Below are positions 33,324-41,169 of a stretch of DNA of 64,000 nt, piece by piece. The position numbers and the translations under genes were made by a program. Numbering within the stretch: the stretch's first letter is position 1; every line of letters starts with the position of its first letter. Source of the stretch: Kribbella qitaiheensis (GTDB taxonomy: Bacteria; Actinomycetota; Actinomycetes; Propionibacteriales; Kribbellaceae); NCBI RefSeq assembly GCF_014217565.1, contig NZ_CP043661.1, positions 7,998,001 through 8,062,000 on the forward strand. The letters run 5' to 3'. The notes beneath the pieces are model-generated. The model made no database searches. It was not told the origin of the DNA and worked only from the letters and a program-made list of their open reading frames with translations.

Positions 33324-36074
33324 GTGACGGAGAAGCCTGACGGGGAAAGCATGCCCGGACCGGTCTCTCCGGAAGTTCTGGAGTCACGGGTCCGGGGACT
33401 GCAGTTCGCGCTCGGGGAGCTCATCGAGAACGCGCGCCGGCTCACCCATGGCGAGCACCAGCGCGCGGTCAAGCTGCACCGGCAGATGCAGGAGCAGACG
33501 GTGCTGGCCAGGCGTGAATCGCGTGGCCTGGTAGAGGCCGCGACCGCTGAAGCGCTTGCTTCGGCCGAGCCCGCGGCACGCCTGCTCGCGGATCGCTTGG
33601 CGCCGGGGCTCGCCTCGATCCCGCCGAACGACGCCCGCTGGCGGTCAAGACAGCTGGTGGGAGCCGGCACCCCGTCGTACGTGCGGATCGGCCAGTTGGA
33701 AGCCGGTACGCCAGTAGTCGCGCCCCTGCTGCGGACGAACGGCTGGAAGGTCACGGCTGACCGCAGCGAGGCAGCGCGGCAGCTCCTGCAAAGCGTGGCG
33801 CTGCGGCTGATCGCGGCAGCCGAGCCGTTCCGGTTGCGGATCGACGCGTTCGACCCACGGCTGACCGGGATGATGGGGCTGCTCGGGCATCTGACCACGA
33901 AGTACCCGCAATTGGTGCCGCGGGCAACACACACCGCGGAGCAGCTGCACACCGTGCTGTCCGGGCTTGTCGACGTGTCGTCGCTACGGGCCAGCAGGCA
34001 GGCGCAGCTCGGGCACAAGCGGTTCGAGGAGCTGATCCGCGAGACCGGCCGCGTCACCGACCCGTACAGGCTGATCGTCCTTTTCGACTACCCCTCCGGC
34101 ATCGATTCCCTCGCGCAGCGCGATCTGGTCCGACTGGCGGCCACGGGCGGGGACAGGGGGATCTGTTTCCTGGTCCACCACGACCCGGCCACGGCAGGCG
34201 AGCACGAGGTGGATCCGCGGCAGCTACTGGACCTGTTGACGCCAGTAGCAATCAGTGGAGGCCGGGTAGAGCTGTCACAGTTGCAGAGCGTCCCGGCTCA
34301 GCTTGATCCGCCGTTCGACGCGAATGTTGCTGCAGGCATTTGTGACGTCGTCGCCGAGCTGGCCGAGATCGCAGTCCTGCCGACCATCGAGTTCAACCGC
34401 ACGCTGCCTGACCGCTCCACCTGGTGGCAGCCGGTCAAGGACGAGCTGAGCACGGTCATCGGGTACGACGATCGCACGCCGGCGCTGGTGCGGTTGCGCA
34501 GCGGCAACCCGGCGCTGCCGCACGTTCTGGTCGGTGGTGCAGTCGGGCAGGGCAAGTCGAACCTGCTGCTCGTGCTGATCCACGGTCTTGCCGCGCGGTA
34601 CGACCCGGTGGACCTGGAGATGTACCTGCTCGACTTCAAGCATGGCGTCGAGTTCTCCGCGCTCGGACCGGCGGGGGAGCGGGAGCATTGGCTGCCACAT
34701 GTCCGCGTGCTTGGTGTGCACAGCGACCGGGCGTTCGGCCTGGCCGTGCTGCGGCATCTGTCCGACGAGCTGGCGCGACGCAGTGAGATCTTCAAGTCGC
34801 ACGGCAACGTCGCGGACATCGCCGAGATGCCTGCCGGGCCGGAGCGACCGCCGCGCATCCTCGCAGTACTGGATGAGTTCCAGGTGCTGCTGGAGGACGA
34901 CGACGAGCTTGCTGACGAGGCGGCGCGACTGCTGGAGCGACTGGTGCGACTCGGCCGCGCGTACGGCGTACATGTGGTGCTGGCGACGCAGACGATCGAA
35001 GGGGTCAAGCGGCTGTCGACGCGGCGCGACTCGATCTTCGGGCAGGTGCCTTACCGGATCGCGTTGAAGACGACGCCTGCCGACGCGCAGGCGATCCTGC
35101 GGACGGGTAACACGGCTGCGGCCGAGCTGCAGTTCCGTGGCGAAGCGGTGCTGAACGCGAATTTTGGCTCGCCTGACGACAACCAGCACGTCCTGGTCAG
35201 CTTCGCGGACAAGGCCGTTCTCGACGACCTCCGCCGCGAGCTGTGGCTGAGATCGGGTACTACGCATCCGCCGCGCATCTTCCATCTCGCGGAACCGGCC
35301 AGGTTGACCGACACCGCCGCGTCGGTGAAGCCCGAGCTCGGCAGGCCTTGGACGGGGCTGCCGATCGCGGTGACAGAGGCACCCGTGGCCGTTGAGGTTC
35401 GGCCCGAGCCGGGCGCCGGCGTACTGGTGCTTGGTGACGGTCCGGCGGATGCGCTGGGGGTTTTGTCGGGGCTGGCGGTGTCGGCGGCGGCTGCTGCCGT
35501 ACTGCCGCCGCGCTTCATCTTCATCGACGGCACCGACTCGTCACCCGCGGTTGCTGAGGGCAAGGGTGCGCTGATCCAGGCGTTGAGGCAGCTCGGATCC
35601 GAGGTCGAGACGGTCGACAAGCATGAGGACATCGCGCCGCGGTTGTTCTCACTGCGCGATGCCGTGCGCGACGGGCACGTCGGTGGGGAGACCTACCTGC
35701 TGGGGTTCGGGTTTCACGGCGTACCGAAGATGCAGACACACGCAGACGGGTACTTCGAGAGTCCAGCGAACGCGCTGCAGGACATCGTGCGCGACGGGCC
35801 GACCCAGGGGCTGATCACCTTCGGCTGGTGGAACCGACTGCACGTCTGCACCGAGCAACTCGGCTACGGCCGGGCCAACGTCGCTACGCACATGTTCTTG
35901 CGGCACCCACAGGACGGCGTACGGGCAGTGTGCGGGCCGCTCGTGCGGTGGGCATCGGAGCCGCACCGCGGGCTCTTCTGGGACGGGCTGCACCCGGAGG
36001 CACAGGTCGTCGTACCGTTCGCGCCGCTGCGCGTGGACGAGGTCGACCGCTATGTAGAGCTGGTACGCCGATGA
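33324..36074 (+). CDS. FtsK/SpoIIIE-family (EccC-like) ATPase, soluble
   Basis: A 916-aa ATPase opening a six-gene operon. Residues 20-130 are charged and helical. The central FtsK domain has Walker A GGAVGQGKSNLLLVLI (about 404-418), a DFKHGVEF segment, Walker B ILAVLDEFQVLLEDD (about 511-525) and LATQTIEGVKRL. A C-terminal region (VLVLGDGPADALG ... FIFIDGTD, about 700-740) looks like a second ATPase fold lacking a Walker A, as in EccC proteins where only one domain is active. No membrane segment or gamma DNA-binding domain is visible, which argues against FtsK itself. GTG 33324 has AAGGA eight bases upstream. With the Esx-like and toxin genes downstream, a secretion motor is the best reading. 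Confidence 0.82.
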   Translation: MTEKPDGESMPGPVSPEVLESRVRGLQFALGELIENARRLTHGEHQRAVKLHRQMQEQTVLARRESRGLVEAATAEALASAEPAARLLADRLAPGLASIPPNDARWRSRQLVGAGTPSYVRIGQLEAGTPVVAPLLRTNGWKVTADRSEAARQLLQSVALRLIAAAEPFRLRIDAFDPRLTGMMGLLGHLTTKYPQLVPRATHTAEQLHTVLSGLVDVSSLRASRQAQLGHKRFEELIRETGRVTDPYRLIVLFDYPSGIDSLAQRDLVRLAATGGDRGICFLVHHDPATAGEHEVDPRQLLDLLTPVAISGGRVELSQLQSVPAQLDPPFDANVAAGICDVVAELAEIAVLPTIEFNRTLPDRSTWWQPVKDELSTVIGYDDRTPALVRLRSGNPALPHVLVGGAVGQGKSNLLLVLIHGLAARYDPVDLEMYLLDFKHGVEFSALGPAGEREHWLPHVRVLGVHSDRAFGLAVLRHLSDELARRSEIFKSHGNVADIAEMPAGPERPPRILAVLDEFQVLLEDDDELADEAARLLERLVRLGRAYGVHVVLATQTIEGVKRLSTRRDSIFGQVPYRIALKTTPADAQAILRTGNTAAAELQFRGEAVLNANFGSPDDNQHVLVSFADKAVLDDLRRELWLRSGTTHPPRIFHLAEPARLTDTAASVKPELGRPWTGLPIAVTEAPVAVEVRPEPGAGVLVLGDGPADALGVLSGLAVSAAAAAVLPPRFIFIDGTDSSPAVAEGKGALIQALRQLGSEVETVDKHEDIAPRLFSLRDAVRDGHVGGETYLLGFGFHGVPKMQTHADGYFESPANALQDIVRDGPTQGLITFGWWNRLHVCTEQLGYGRANVATHMFLRHPQDGVRAVCGPLVRWASEPHRGLFWDGLHPEAQVVVPFAPLRVDEVDRYVELVRR

Positions 36075-36751
36075 AGACCGAAGAGCAGGAGTGGTCGGAG
36101 TACGTCCGGGCGGTGCGGCAAGTGGCTGGAGCACGTGCGGACGCGCAGCAGACGCAGGACCGGTTGACTGCCAACCGGTCGAAGGCAGAGGCCACAGCGA
36201 TGGCCGAAGCCGACGCCATGGCCGAGCGGGGGCGCAAGCTGGAGCTGCGGCTCAACGAGCTCGCTGAGAAGGCTGCCGGTTCGTTGCAGCGGGCGGGGTT
36301 GCCGGCGGAGGGCAAGAAGACCACTGTCACGATGCCTGCGATCAGGGGACTCACAGACATCGAGGCGGCCGCGGCCAAGCTCACCAAGCAGCTGGCGGAC
36401 ACGGTCGACAAGCTCGAAGAGGTCCGTGCGAAGGCCCGGGCGGAGCAGGAGCGCCGCAAGCGCCGTACTATCAGCGCCGCACTCGTAGTGGTCGGCTTTC
36501 TTCTGGTCTGGGTGATCTCCGGATCGTTCCTGGCCGCACTGGAGGACGCTGTGATCGCGGCCGTCACCATGCTGGCCGCATCCCGCGTACTAGGCCTGCC
36601 ACGGCTGCCCGGAGCACGCTGGTGGGGCTGGGGCGGTGCTGTCCTGGTCATCATCCTGATGGCGGCCGGGCTGCCGTGGTGGATCGCCATCGCCGTACCG
36701 GTGATCATCTCCGGAACGGCGATCGTGTTGCCGAAGAAGCGCATTCCCTAG
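36071..36751 (+). CDS. Coiled-coil protein with C-terminal membrane domain
   Basis: A 226-aa protein. The first 125 residues are charged and predicted coiled coil (QEWSEYVRAVRQVAGARADA, LELRLNELAEKAAG, LTKQLADTVDKLEEVRAKAR). The C-terminal 95 residues form three to four hydrophobic segments (ISAALVVVGFLLVWVISGSF, GAVLVIILMAAGLPWWIAIA) and end in PKKRIP. It overlaps the ATPase stop as ATGA. Since the ATPase lacks membrane helices that EccC proteins normally have, this protein may provide the membrane anchor. No family recognised; the anchor role is inference from operon position and topology. Confidence 0.75.
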   Translation: MKTEEQEWSEYVRAVRQVAGARADAQQTQDRLTANRSKAEATAMAEADAMAERGRKLELRLNELAEKAAGSLQRAGLPAEGKKTTVTMPAIRGLTDIEAAAAKLTKQLADTVDKLEEVRAKARAEQERRKRRTISAALVVVGFLLVWVISGSFLAALEDAVIAAVTMLAASRVLGLPRLPGARWWGWGGAVLVIILMAAGLPWWIAIAVPVIISGTAIVLPKKRIP

Positions 36752-36767
36752 GAAGAAGAGGCAGTCA

Positions 36768-37028
36768 GTGTCCGACGTACAGCGGCTCAAGGAACAGCTG
36801 CAGCAGGTCTCCGCCGAGGCCAAGCAGGCAGCTGGTGGCCTGGCCGGGTTCAAGCTCCGCTTCACCCAGCACAGCGCCCAGGTGGAGAGTCTGATCGCCG
36901 GTACGGCGACCGGAGTGGACCGCGACATCGCGGAGATCCTGGACGCCGCCGGCAAGGCGGTCGAACAAGCGGCGGAGGCCTTGGAGATCGCGTCGGCCGG
37001 CTGCAAGAGCTACGCCGACCAGATCTGA
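36768..37028 (+). CDS. 86-aa helical Esx/WXG100-like protein
   Basis: A small protein predicted to be a helical hairpin (VQRLKEQLQQVSAEAKQAAG, then VDRDIAEILDAAGKAVEQAA). Its length and fold match WXG100-type secretion partners, but no strict W-x-G turn is present. The N-terminal region of the next gene has a similar helical-hairpin pattern and length (LQRVAQGLVECLDEVPGVVQ ... LDAAARSCEEAAHYLS), so the two could form a heterodimer, as Esx proteins and toxin heads do. The start GTG 36768 follows GAAGAAGAGG. It sits 16 nt after the membrane protein and 6 nt before the toxin gene. Sequence similarity to known Esx families is weak. Confidence 0.65.
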   Translation: MSDVQRLKEQLQQVSAEAKQAAGGLAGFKLRFTQHSAQVESLIAGTATGVDRDIAEILDAAGKAVEQAAEALEIASAGCKSYADQI

Positions 37029-37034
37029 CCTCGG

Positions 37035-38342
37035 ATGCCGTCCGACCTGCAGCGAGTCGCGCAAGGTCTGGTCGAGTGTCTCGACGAGGTGCCGGGCGTC
37101 GTCCAGCACCTGCAACGTACGGCGGAACGCTGCCGGGAGAACGCCGCGCTGGCGATCATCGCGTCGCAGGGGCGGGCCACTGTCGCCGCTCAGCAGCTAG
37201 ATGCCGCCGCTCGCTCTTGCGAAGAGGCCGCCCACTACTTGTCGATGGCGCCACCCAAAGCCAAGGCGTGGGCGTCCCGATTGGTAGGCGGCGGCTCGTC
37301 GAGTGGGCGACCAGACGCGGCGTCCGCCGATCGCAACAAGGCGACCGGTGGGATCGGGGATGTCGCCTTACGGGACTCCCAAGGCCGCACGCGCCGACTG
37401 TCCGCCCCGCTCAAGCCACTGGACGATGCCGAGGGCAATGAACCACCACTGATCAAGGTCGCCCGCAAGGCCCTCGAAAAGCTCCGCAAGCAACAACAAA
37501 AAGACGAGAAAGAACGCGAGGACCGCGGCCCGCTCGAAACCCTGGAAGTCGAGATCGAGGTGACCCCCGACGGCCGAGCAGTAGTAGTCGAGGACCAGGA
37601 CGCCCCCGAGGAACGCGACTACGAAATCAGCGTAGACATCAACGAAGCCGCCACCGAACTCCTCCACGCCATGACCACCAACACCCCCACCTGGCAAACC
37701 GCGGTCATCACCATCACCACAGACCACGTAACCGCCACCTTCGACTACCCCGACCTCCCCGAACCGTCCTCACCGCCGATCATCGACGTAGAACTCCCAC
37801 CACCGTCCGATTCGGCCGGCGATCAAGCATCGGTGGAACGGATCGAAGTACCAGAAATAGACGCAGCCCTCGACGACCTCGCGGACTTCGACCCTGCATT
37901 TCACCCGCGGGCCCGCGGAGACAACTTCGCGCCTGGTATCCACGATCCACTCGGCGCCTTCGAGCCGAAGGAGGTCGAGATCGCGGAGCTGCTCGAGCGG
38001 CGGGGATGGAGGATCGACGCCCGGCTGGAGGACCACGGATCCTGGGCCAAGAATCCGGATGCGATGGTTAGGAGGACCCGTGGTGACGTGGGGATCGAGT
38101 TCGAGTTCAAGACGCCGAGAAGTGGCGCGAGCAACGCGATCAAACGCAACATCCTGGACGCGAGCGAGCAGGTGCCGCCGAACGGTGAGGTAGTCATCGA
38201 CGGCCGGAACGTCGACCTTTCGCAGGCCGATGCATTCCGTGCCTACCGGCGGGCCGTCGGGCAGCCGGGTAAGACAACTGCGAGGGTTGTTCACCTGATC
38301 CTCGGTGATGGGCGATTGATCACTTACACGAAGGAGTCTTGA
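37035..38342 (+). CDS. Polymorphic toxin-like protein: helical head, charged linker, CdiA-type nuclease tail
   Basis: A 435-aa modular protein. Residues 1-85 form an Esx-like helical hairpin. Residues 90-290 are a hydrophilic, low-complexity linker (KLRKQQQKDEKEREDRG, many acidic residues). The last 125 residues resemble the C-terminal tRNA-nuclease domain of CdiA-type toxins, with IAELLERRGWRIDARL, KNPDAMV, IEFEFKTP (PD and E-x-K catalytic pattern), then AIKRNILDASEQ and VHLILGDGRLITY. This head-linker-nuclease arrangement is typical of secreted antibacterial toxins. Its stop overlaps the immunity-like gene by one base (TGATG), the tight coupling expected for toxin and antidote. The RNA target is not deducible. 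Confidence 0.75.
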   Translation: MPSDLQRVAQGLVECLDEVPGVVQHLQRTAERCRENAALAIIASQGRATVAAQQLDAAARSCEEAAHYLSMAPPKAKAWASRLVGGGSSSGRPDAASADRNKATGGIGDVALRDSQGRTRRLSAPLKPLDDAEGNEPPLIKVARKALEKLRKQQQKDEKEREDRGPLETLEVEIEVTPDGRAVVVEDQDAPEERDYEISVDINEAATELLHAMTTNTPTWQTAVITITTDHVTATFDYPDLPEPSSPPIIDVELPPPSDSAGDQASVERIEVPEIDAALDDLADFDPAFHPRARGDNFAPGIHDPLGAFEPKEVEIAELLERRGWRIDARLEDHGSWAKNPDAMVRRTRGDVGIEFEFKTPRSGASNAIKRNILDASEQVPPNGEVVIDGRNVDLSQADAFRAYRRAVGQPGKTTARVVHLILGDGRLITYTKES

Positions 38343-38803
38343 TGTCTGCTGTTGACAGCATTTTTTTGGCTGTGAATGAGACTCCGGAGGAGGTTGCCGG
38401 GTGGCTTACCGAGGTGCACGGTGTCGAGCGGCGTGAAGACCAGGCGGCTGGAGGAGAAGCGGTGGGCCTTCGGGGGAGGGTCGGAGACGATTGGTTAGGG
38501 GTGGTGGTTCAGCGGAACGGCTATGTGTTGGTGGATCCCGAGCCCGGTGAATTGCAGGCGATCGACGGGTACGGGATCGATGTCGGGATTCGGTACCGGT
38601 CGGAGGATGTGCTCCATCGCGAGTCTCGGCTGATGTTCGGCAGGTTGGTCGAGGCGCACCCTGAGACGGCGATGCTGTTGCTGCACGATCTGGACATCTT
38701 GGTGGCGGCGTACCTGCCGGGAGCCGGCGTTCATGACTTCGTCCCTGGAACAACCCAGGACGCCCCCGACGCCGACCACTGGCGCCCCTGGGTCGTCGCT
38801 TAG
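38342..38803 (+). CDS. Immunity-like protein 1
   Basis: A 153-aa acidic cytoplasmic protein whose start overlaps the toxin stop (TGATG), with AAGGAG five bases upstream. Recognisable blocks are SIFLAVNETPEEVAGWLTEV, YGIDVGIRYRSED, RLMFGRLVEAHPETAMLLLH and LDILVAAYLPG. It is paralogous to the next gene across its whole length (FLAV ... VDI/VGI ... LLVAAY). Position directly after a toxin nuclease, small size and acidity indicate an antidote that binds the nuclease. No named family is confidently recognised. The 5' end has a T-run (ATTTTTTTGG) unusual for this genome. Confidence 0.72.
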   Translation: MSAVDSIFLAVNETPEEVAGWLTEVHGVERREDQAAGGEAVGLRGRVGDDWLGVVVQRNGYVLVDPEPGELQAIDGYGIDVGIRYRSEDVLHRESRLMFGRLVEAHPETAMLLLHDLDILVAAYLPGAGVHDFVPGTTQDAPDADHWRPWVVA

Positions 38804-38851
38804 AACTGCTCACGCGGCTGGTGAGTGCTATCAGCTACTCAAGGAGTGCAG

Positions 38852-39322
38852 ATGGCGGATAGTGATGAGGTTTTTCTGGCGGTTGGGGGCGCGGTCGAGG
38901 TGGTCGCGGCGCGGGTGGCGGAGGTTTTGGGTCTGGGGGATGGTCTGGAGCCGGAGGATGGAAGTGGCGAGTGGGCGTTTGTGGGACGGGCGCGGACCGT
39001 CGACGCGCCGATGGGTGTCTTCATCGGGCCGAACTATCTCGGTTCGGAGCCTGGGGTGCTGACGGCCTTGGACGCATACCCGGTGATGGTCGACATCCAG
39101 TTCCGCACGCACAAGCCACTCCAGGCGGAGGAGGCTCGGCTCGCCTTTGAGTTGATGGTCGCCGGGATGCCCGACGTACCGGCGTTGCTGGTCCACAACG
39201 TGGAGTTGCTGGTCGCTGCGTATGTGCCAGGGCAGGCGCCGCGGTACTTCGAGGCGGATCTGACGCCGGACGCGGAAGACGTAGAGACCTGGGGCCGTGG
39301 GTACTGCGGCAGGATTGAGTGA
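38852..39322 (+). CDS. Immunity-like protein 2, paralogue of the preceding gene
   Basis: A 156-aa acidic protein. Shared blocks with the preceding gene are EVFLAVGGAVEVVAARVAEV, AYPVMVDIQFRTH, RLAFELMVAGMPDVPALLVH and VELLVAAYVPG. Identity looks like roughly one third, so the duplication is old. It has its own AAGGAG before ATG 38852, 48 nt after the first copy. Tandem diverged immunity genes commonly give protection against related toxins from other strains. The operon ends here; an ECF sigma remnant follows on the other strand. Confidence 0.7.
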   Translation: MADSDEVFLAVGGAVEVVAARVAEVLGLGDGLEPEDGSGEWAFVGRARTVDAPMGVFIGPNYLGSEPGVLTALDAYPVMVDIQFRTHKPLQAEEARLAFELMVAGMPDVPALLVHNVELLVAAYVPGQAPRYFEADLTPDAEDVETWGRGYCGRIE

Positions 39323-39324
39323 GG

Positions 39325-39490
39325 CTAGGCGCGGTACTGGCGTACCTCGTCGTGCCTACGCCGGTGAACCGGGTTGGTGGCGATCCCGTAGAGCCACGGT
39401 AACGAGCTGCCCGCCGATGCGTCGTACCGCTGTCGTCGCTCGAAGGCGAGCAGGTGGCTCACGACTGCCTTTGCGCGATCACCCCGTACC
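39325..39490 (-). pseudogene. ECF sigma-factor remnant (region 2)
   Basis: Minus-strand translation reads VVSHLLAFERRQRYD, then SSLPWLYGIATNPVHRRRHD and EVRQYRA before TAG (39327-39325). This is the region 2 signature of ECF sigma factors of the F-E-R-R ... LPWLYGIATN type. There is no region 4 and no intact N-terminus, so it is a fragment of about 55 codons. The remaining sequence to 39644 holds no gene I can support. Confidence 0.7.
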
Positions 39491-39644
39491 GGTTCCCGGC
39501 CCATGGTGCGTACCGTGACGCGGCGGTGGGGGCGCGGTTCGGTGGCAGTCAGAAATCCGGGATGAAGAAAATCTGGGGATCGGCGTCATAAGGCTGTGGG
39601 TGGGACGTCACTACGAGTGAACCCATCCCCACAGGGAAGTGGAA

Positions 39645-39743
39645 GTGATCGAAGTGAACCGATGGTCCTCGATGCCGCTGATGGGAACACCTGTAGGCGG
39701 CCGTAAGACGCCGATCAAGCCGACCGGGCGCAGGGTGCACTGA
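39645..39743 (+). CDS. 32-aa basic ORF coupled to the next gene
   Basis: Starts at GTG 39645 after AGGGAAG and reads VIEVNRWSSMPLMGTP, then VGGRKTPIKPTGRRVH; the TGA overlaps the next ATG by one base (TGATG). It is basic and Gly/Pro-rich with no recognised domain. A shorter start at GTG 39654 is possible. Support comes mainly from the precise coupling to a well-supported gene. Confidence 0.4.
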   Translation: MIEVNRWSSMPLMGTPVGGRKTPIKPTGRRVH

Positions 39744-40006
39744 TGTCCGCCGACGATGCCAGTGCCGACCCCGTCCCGTTAACCGGGCTGGTGGCGGGGA
39801 TGCAGCGACGCCGCGTACGAGTGTGGTTCGGTGACCACGTCGTCGCGGACTACCAGGCGGAGGCCGAGTTGGCCGACCGCTATGCGGCCGCCATGTCGCG
39901 CCGGTTCGCCGGCTTGCGCGTGACGAGCGAACCGATCCTGCCGAGCGAACCGTCGCCGGGCCGCAAGTTGCCGGGCGAGCGGCGCTGGGAGGTCGCGCCG
40001 AAATGA
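39743..40006 (+). CDS. Small hypothetical protein
   Basis: An 87-aa soluble protein (RRRVRVWFGDHVVADYQAEA, LADRYAAAMSRRFAGLRV) with a basic, alternating-strand pattern. It overlaps the preceding small ORF as TGATG and the next gene as ATGA, so three genes are translated as a coupled unit. Family not recognised; I assign no function. Confidence 0.65.
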   Translation: MSADDASADPVPLTGLVAGMQRRRVRVWFGDHVVADYQAEAELADRYAAAMSRRFAGLRVTSEPILPSEPSPGRKLPGERRWEVAPK

Positions 40007-40413
40007 GTTCTCGTCGCTTCCGGCTGATCCGCCATCACGACGTCTCCGGTGTCAGTAGTACCGGACCGGTCGCCGAGGGTGTCCAGTTCACCGACGGGGC
40101 CGTCGCGCTCCGCTGGTACGGCGACTACCCGACCACGACCGTCTGGGACGCCATCGAGTCGGTGATCGCGATCCACGGGCACCAGGGCGCCACCGAGGTC
40201 GAGTGGATCGACCCCGATCCAGGACCGGACCCGGTCCTCAAACTGAGGCCCCGCAGCGATCTGCCGCCACGCCCCTGGCCCGACCTGCACTCAGCACCCG
40301 AACCTGATCCCGATTCCGAACAGGAGCACGGGCACGAGCAGGGGCACGCGTACGAACAGCTCCCGGGGCACGAGACCCGAGACCGACCCCAGGCGCACCG
40401 CAGTACGAGCTGA
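40003..40413 (+). CDS. Conserved hypothetical protein with acidic/His-rich tail
   Basis: A 136-aa protein. The first 75 residues (RRFRLIRHHDVSGVSST, VAEGVQFTDGAVALRWYGDY, ESVIAIHGHQGATEVEWID) match a small actinobacterial family I have seen only as hypothetical proteins. The tail is rich in Pro, Glu, Asp and His (EPDPDSEQEHGHEQGHAYEQ) and appears to grow out of the degenerate repeats beginning at its 3' end. The stop codon lies in the first repeat copy. Third gene of a coupled operon. Confidence 0.65.
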   Translation: MSSRRFRLIRHHDVSGVSSTGPVAEGVQFTDGAVALRWYGDYPTTTVWDAIESVIAIHGHQGATEVEWIDPDPGPDPVLKLRPRSDLPPRPWPDLHSAPEPDPDSEQEHGHEQGHAYEQLPGHETRDRPQAHRSTS

Positions 40414-40580
40414 CCGCACGAAGTACGAGCTGAGCAACCCAAGCACGAGGTGAGCGCACCGACGTACGAGTCAAGCGCACCGAAGTACGGGTCAAGCGCA
40501 CCGAAGTACGAGAGCTGAGCACGTACTGCGAACTGAGCGCACGCCGGAGTACGAAAGCACGACTGCGTACGCACTGAGAC
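40395..40580 (+). repeat. Degenerate ~21-nt tandem repeats
   Basis: Six to seven imperfect units of the form GCACCGAAGTACGAGTCAAGC run through the end of the upstream gene and the following 170 nt. The best two (40458-40500) are nearly identical. No gene is present from 40414 to 40668. Confidence 0.7.
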
Positions 40581-40617
40581 CACGACCGGATCCGGCGCCG
40601 CGGACCTGGTCCGACCC

Positions 40618-40662
40618 CGAGCGGGCCGTCACCTCCTCCTCCCTCCGGTGGCGGTCCGCTCG
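40618..40662. terminator. Hairpin between convergent genes
   Basis: CGAGCGGGCCGTCACC pairs with GGTGGCGGTCCGCTCG (14 of 16) around a pyrimidine-rich loop of 13 nt, immediately before the stop of the 40669-40974 gene on the minus strand. Confidence 0.6.
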
Positions 40663-40668
40663 AAACCT

Positions 40669-40974
40669 CTACATCTTCTCCAGCAGGTCGAGGTTGTAGA
40701 ACGTCGGCGGGCCGTCGCAGAGCTCCATCATCTTCGCGGCGTACTCGCTGGTGTCCGCCCGGGCCGAGTTCTCCATCGCGGCCTCGGCCGACGCGAACTC
40801 CACGATCGTGAAGTAGTGCCCCGGGTTGTCGCGGTCGGCGCAGACCATCGCGCTGCCGGGCGCGGAGCCGCCGTCGCCGGCCGCCTCCCGCGCCTTGTCG
40901 TACTCCTCGCTGAGCGCGTGGACCTCGTCCGGTTTCGAGGTCTCGTACCCGATGATCTGAACGAATCCAGCCAT
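40669..40974 (-). CDS. Hypothetical protein, dimeric alpha-beta barrel-like
   Basis: A 101-aa protein starting MAGFVQIIGYETSKPDEVHA, with DNPGHYFTIVEFASAEAAME in the middle. The pattern of strand (FVQIIGYET), helix (HALSEEYDKARE), strand (YFTIVEFAS), helix (SAEAAMENS) is that of ferredoxin-like ABM/stress-response barrels that bind or oxidise small molecules. ATG 40974 follows GGGGGAAG. The long upstream extension of the frame lies in the divergent gene's leader and is unsupported. Substrate unknown. Confidence 0.7.
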   Translation of the reverse strand: MAGFVQIIGYETSKPDEVHALSEEYDKAREAAGDGGSAPGSAMVCADRDNPGHYFTIVEFASAEAAMENSARADTSEYAAKMMELCDGPPTFYNLDLLEKM

Positions 40975-41169
40975 TTCTTCCCCCTTGCTTTCGTGCGTAC
41001 TACCTTCGACAGTGCTCCCGCCCCGACCACGTAGCAAGGGGTGACGACCAGCGTTGACGCCGCGCGGACAACACACCACGAAGCGTGTTCGTTGCCCGAT
41101 CAACCGATCGTGGTTCTGCTGTCCGCAGAGGTGATGGGATTTGTCCGTCGTGCCTGCTTGGCTGTTCTC

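Noticed and set aside
33324..36074. FtsK cell-division translocase
   Set aside because: No N-terminal membrane helices and no gamma domain; operon context with Esx-like and toxin genes fits an EccC-like ATPase better.
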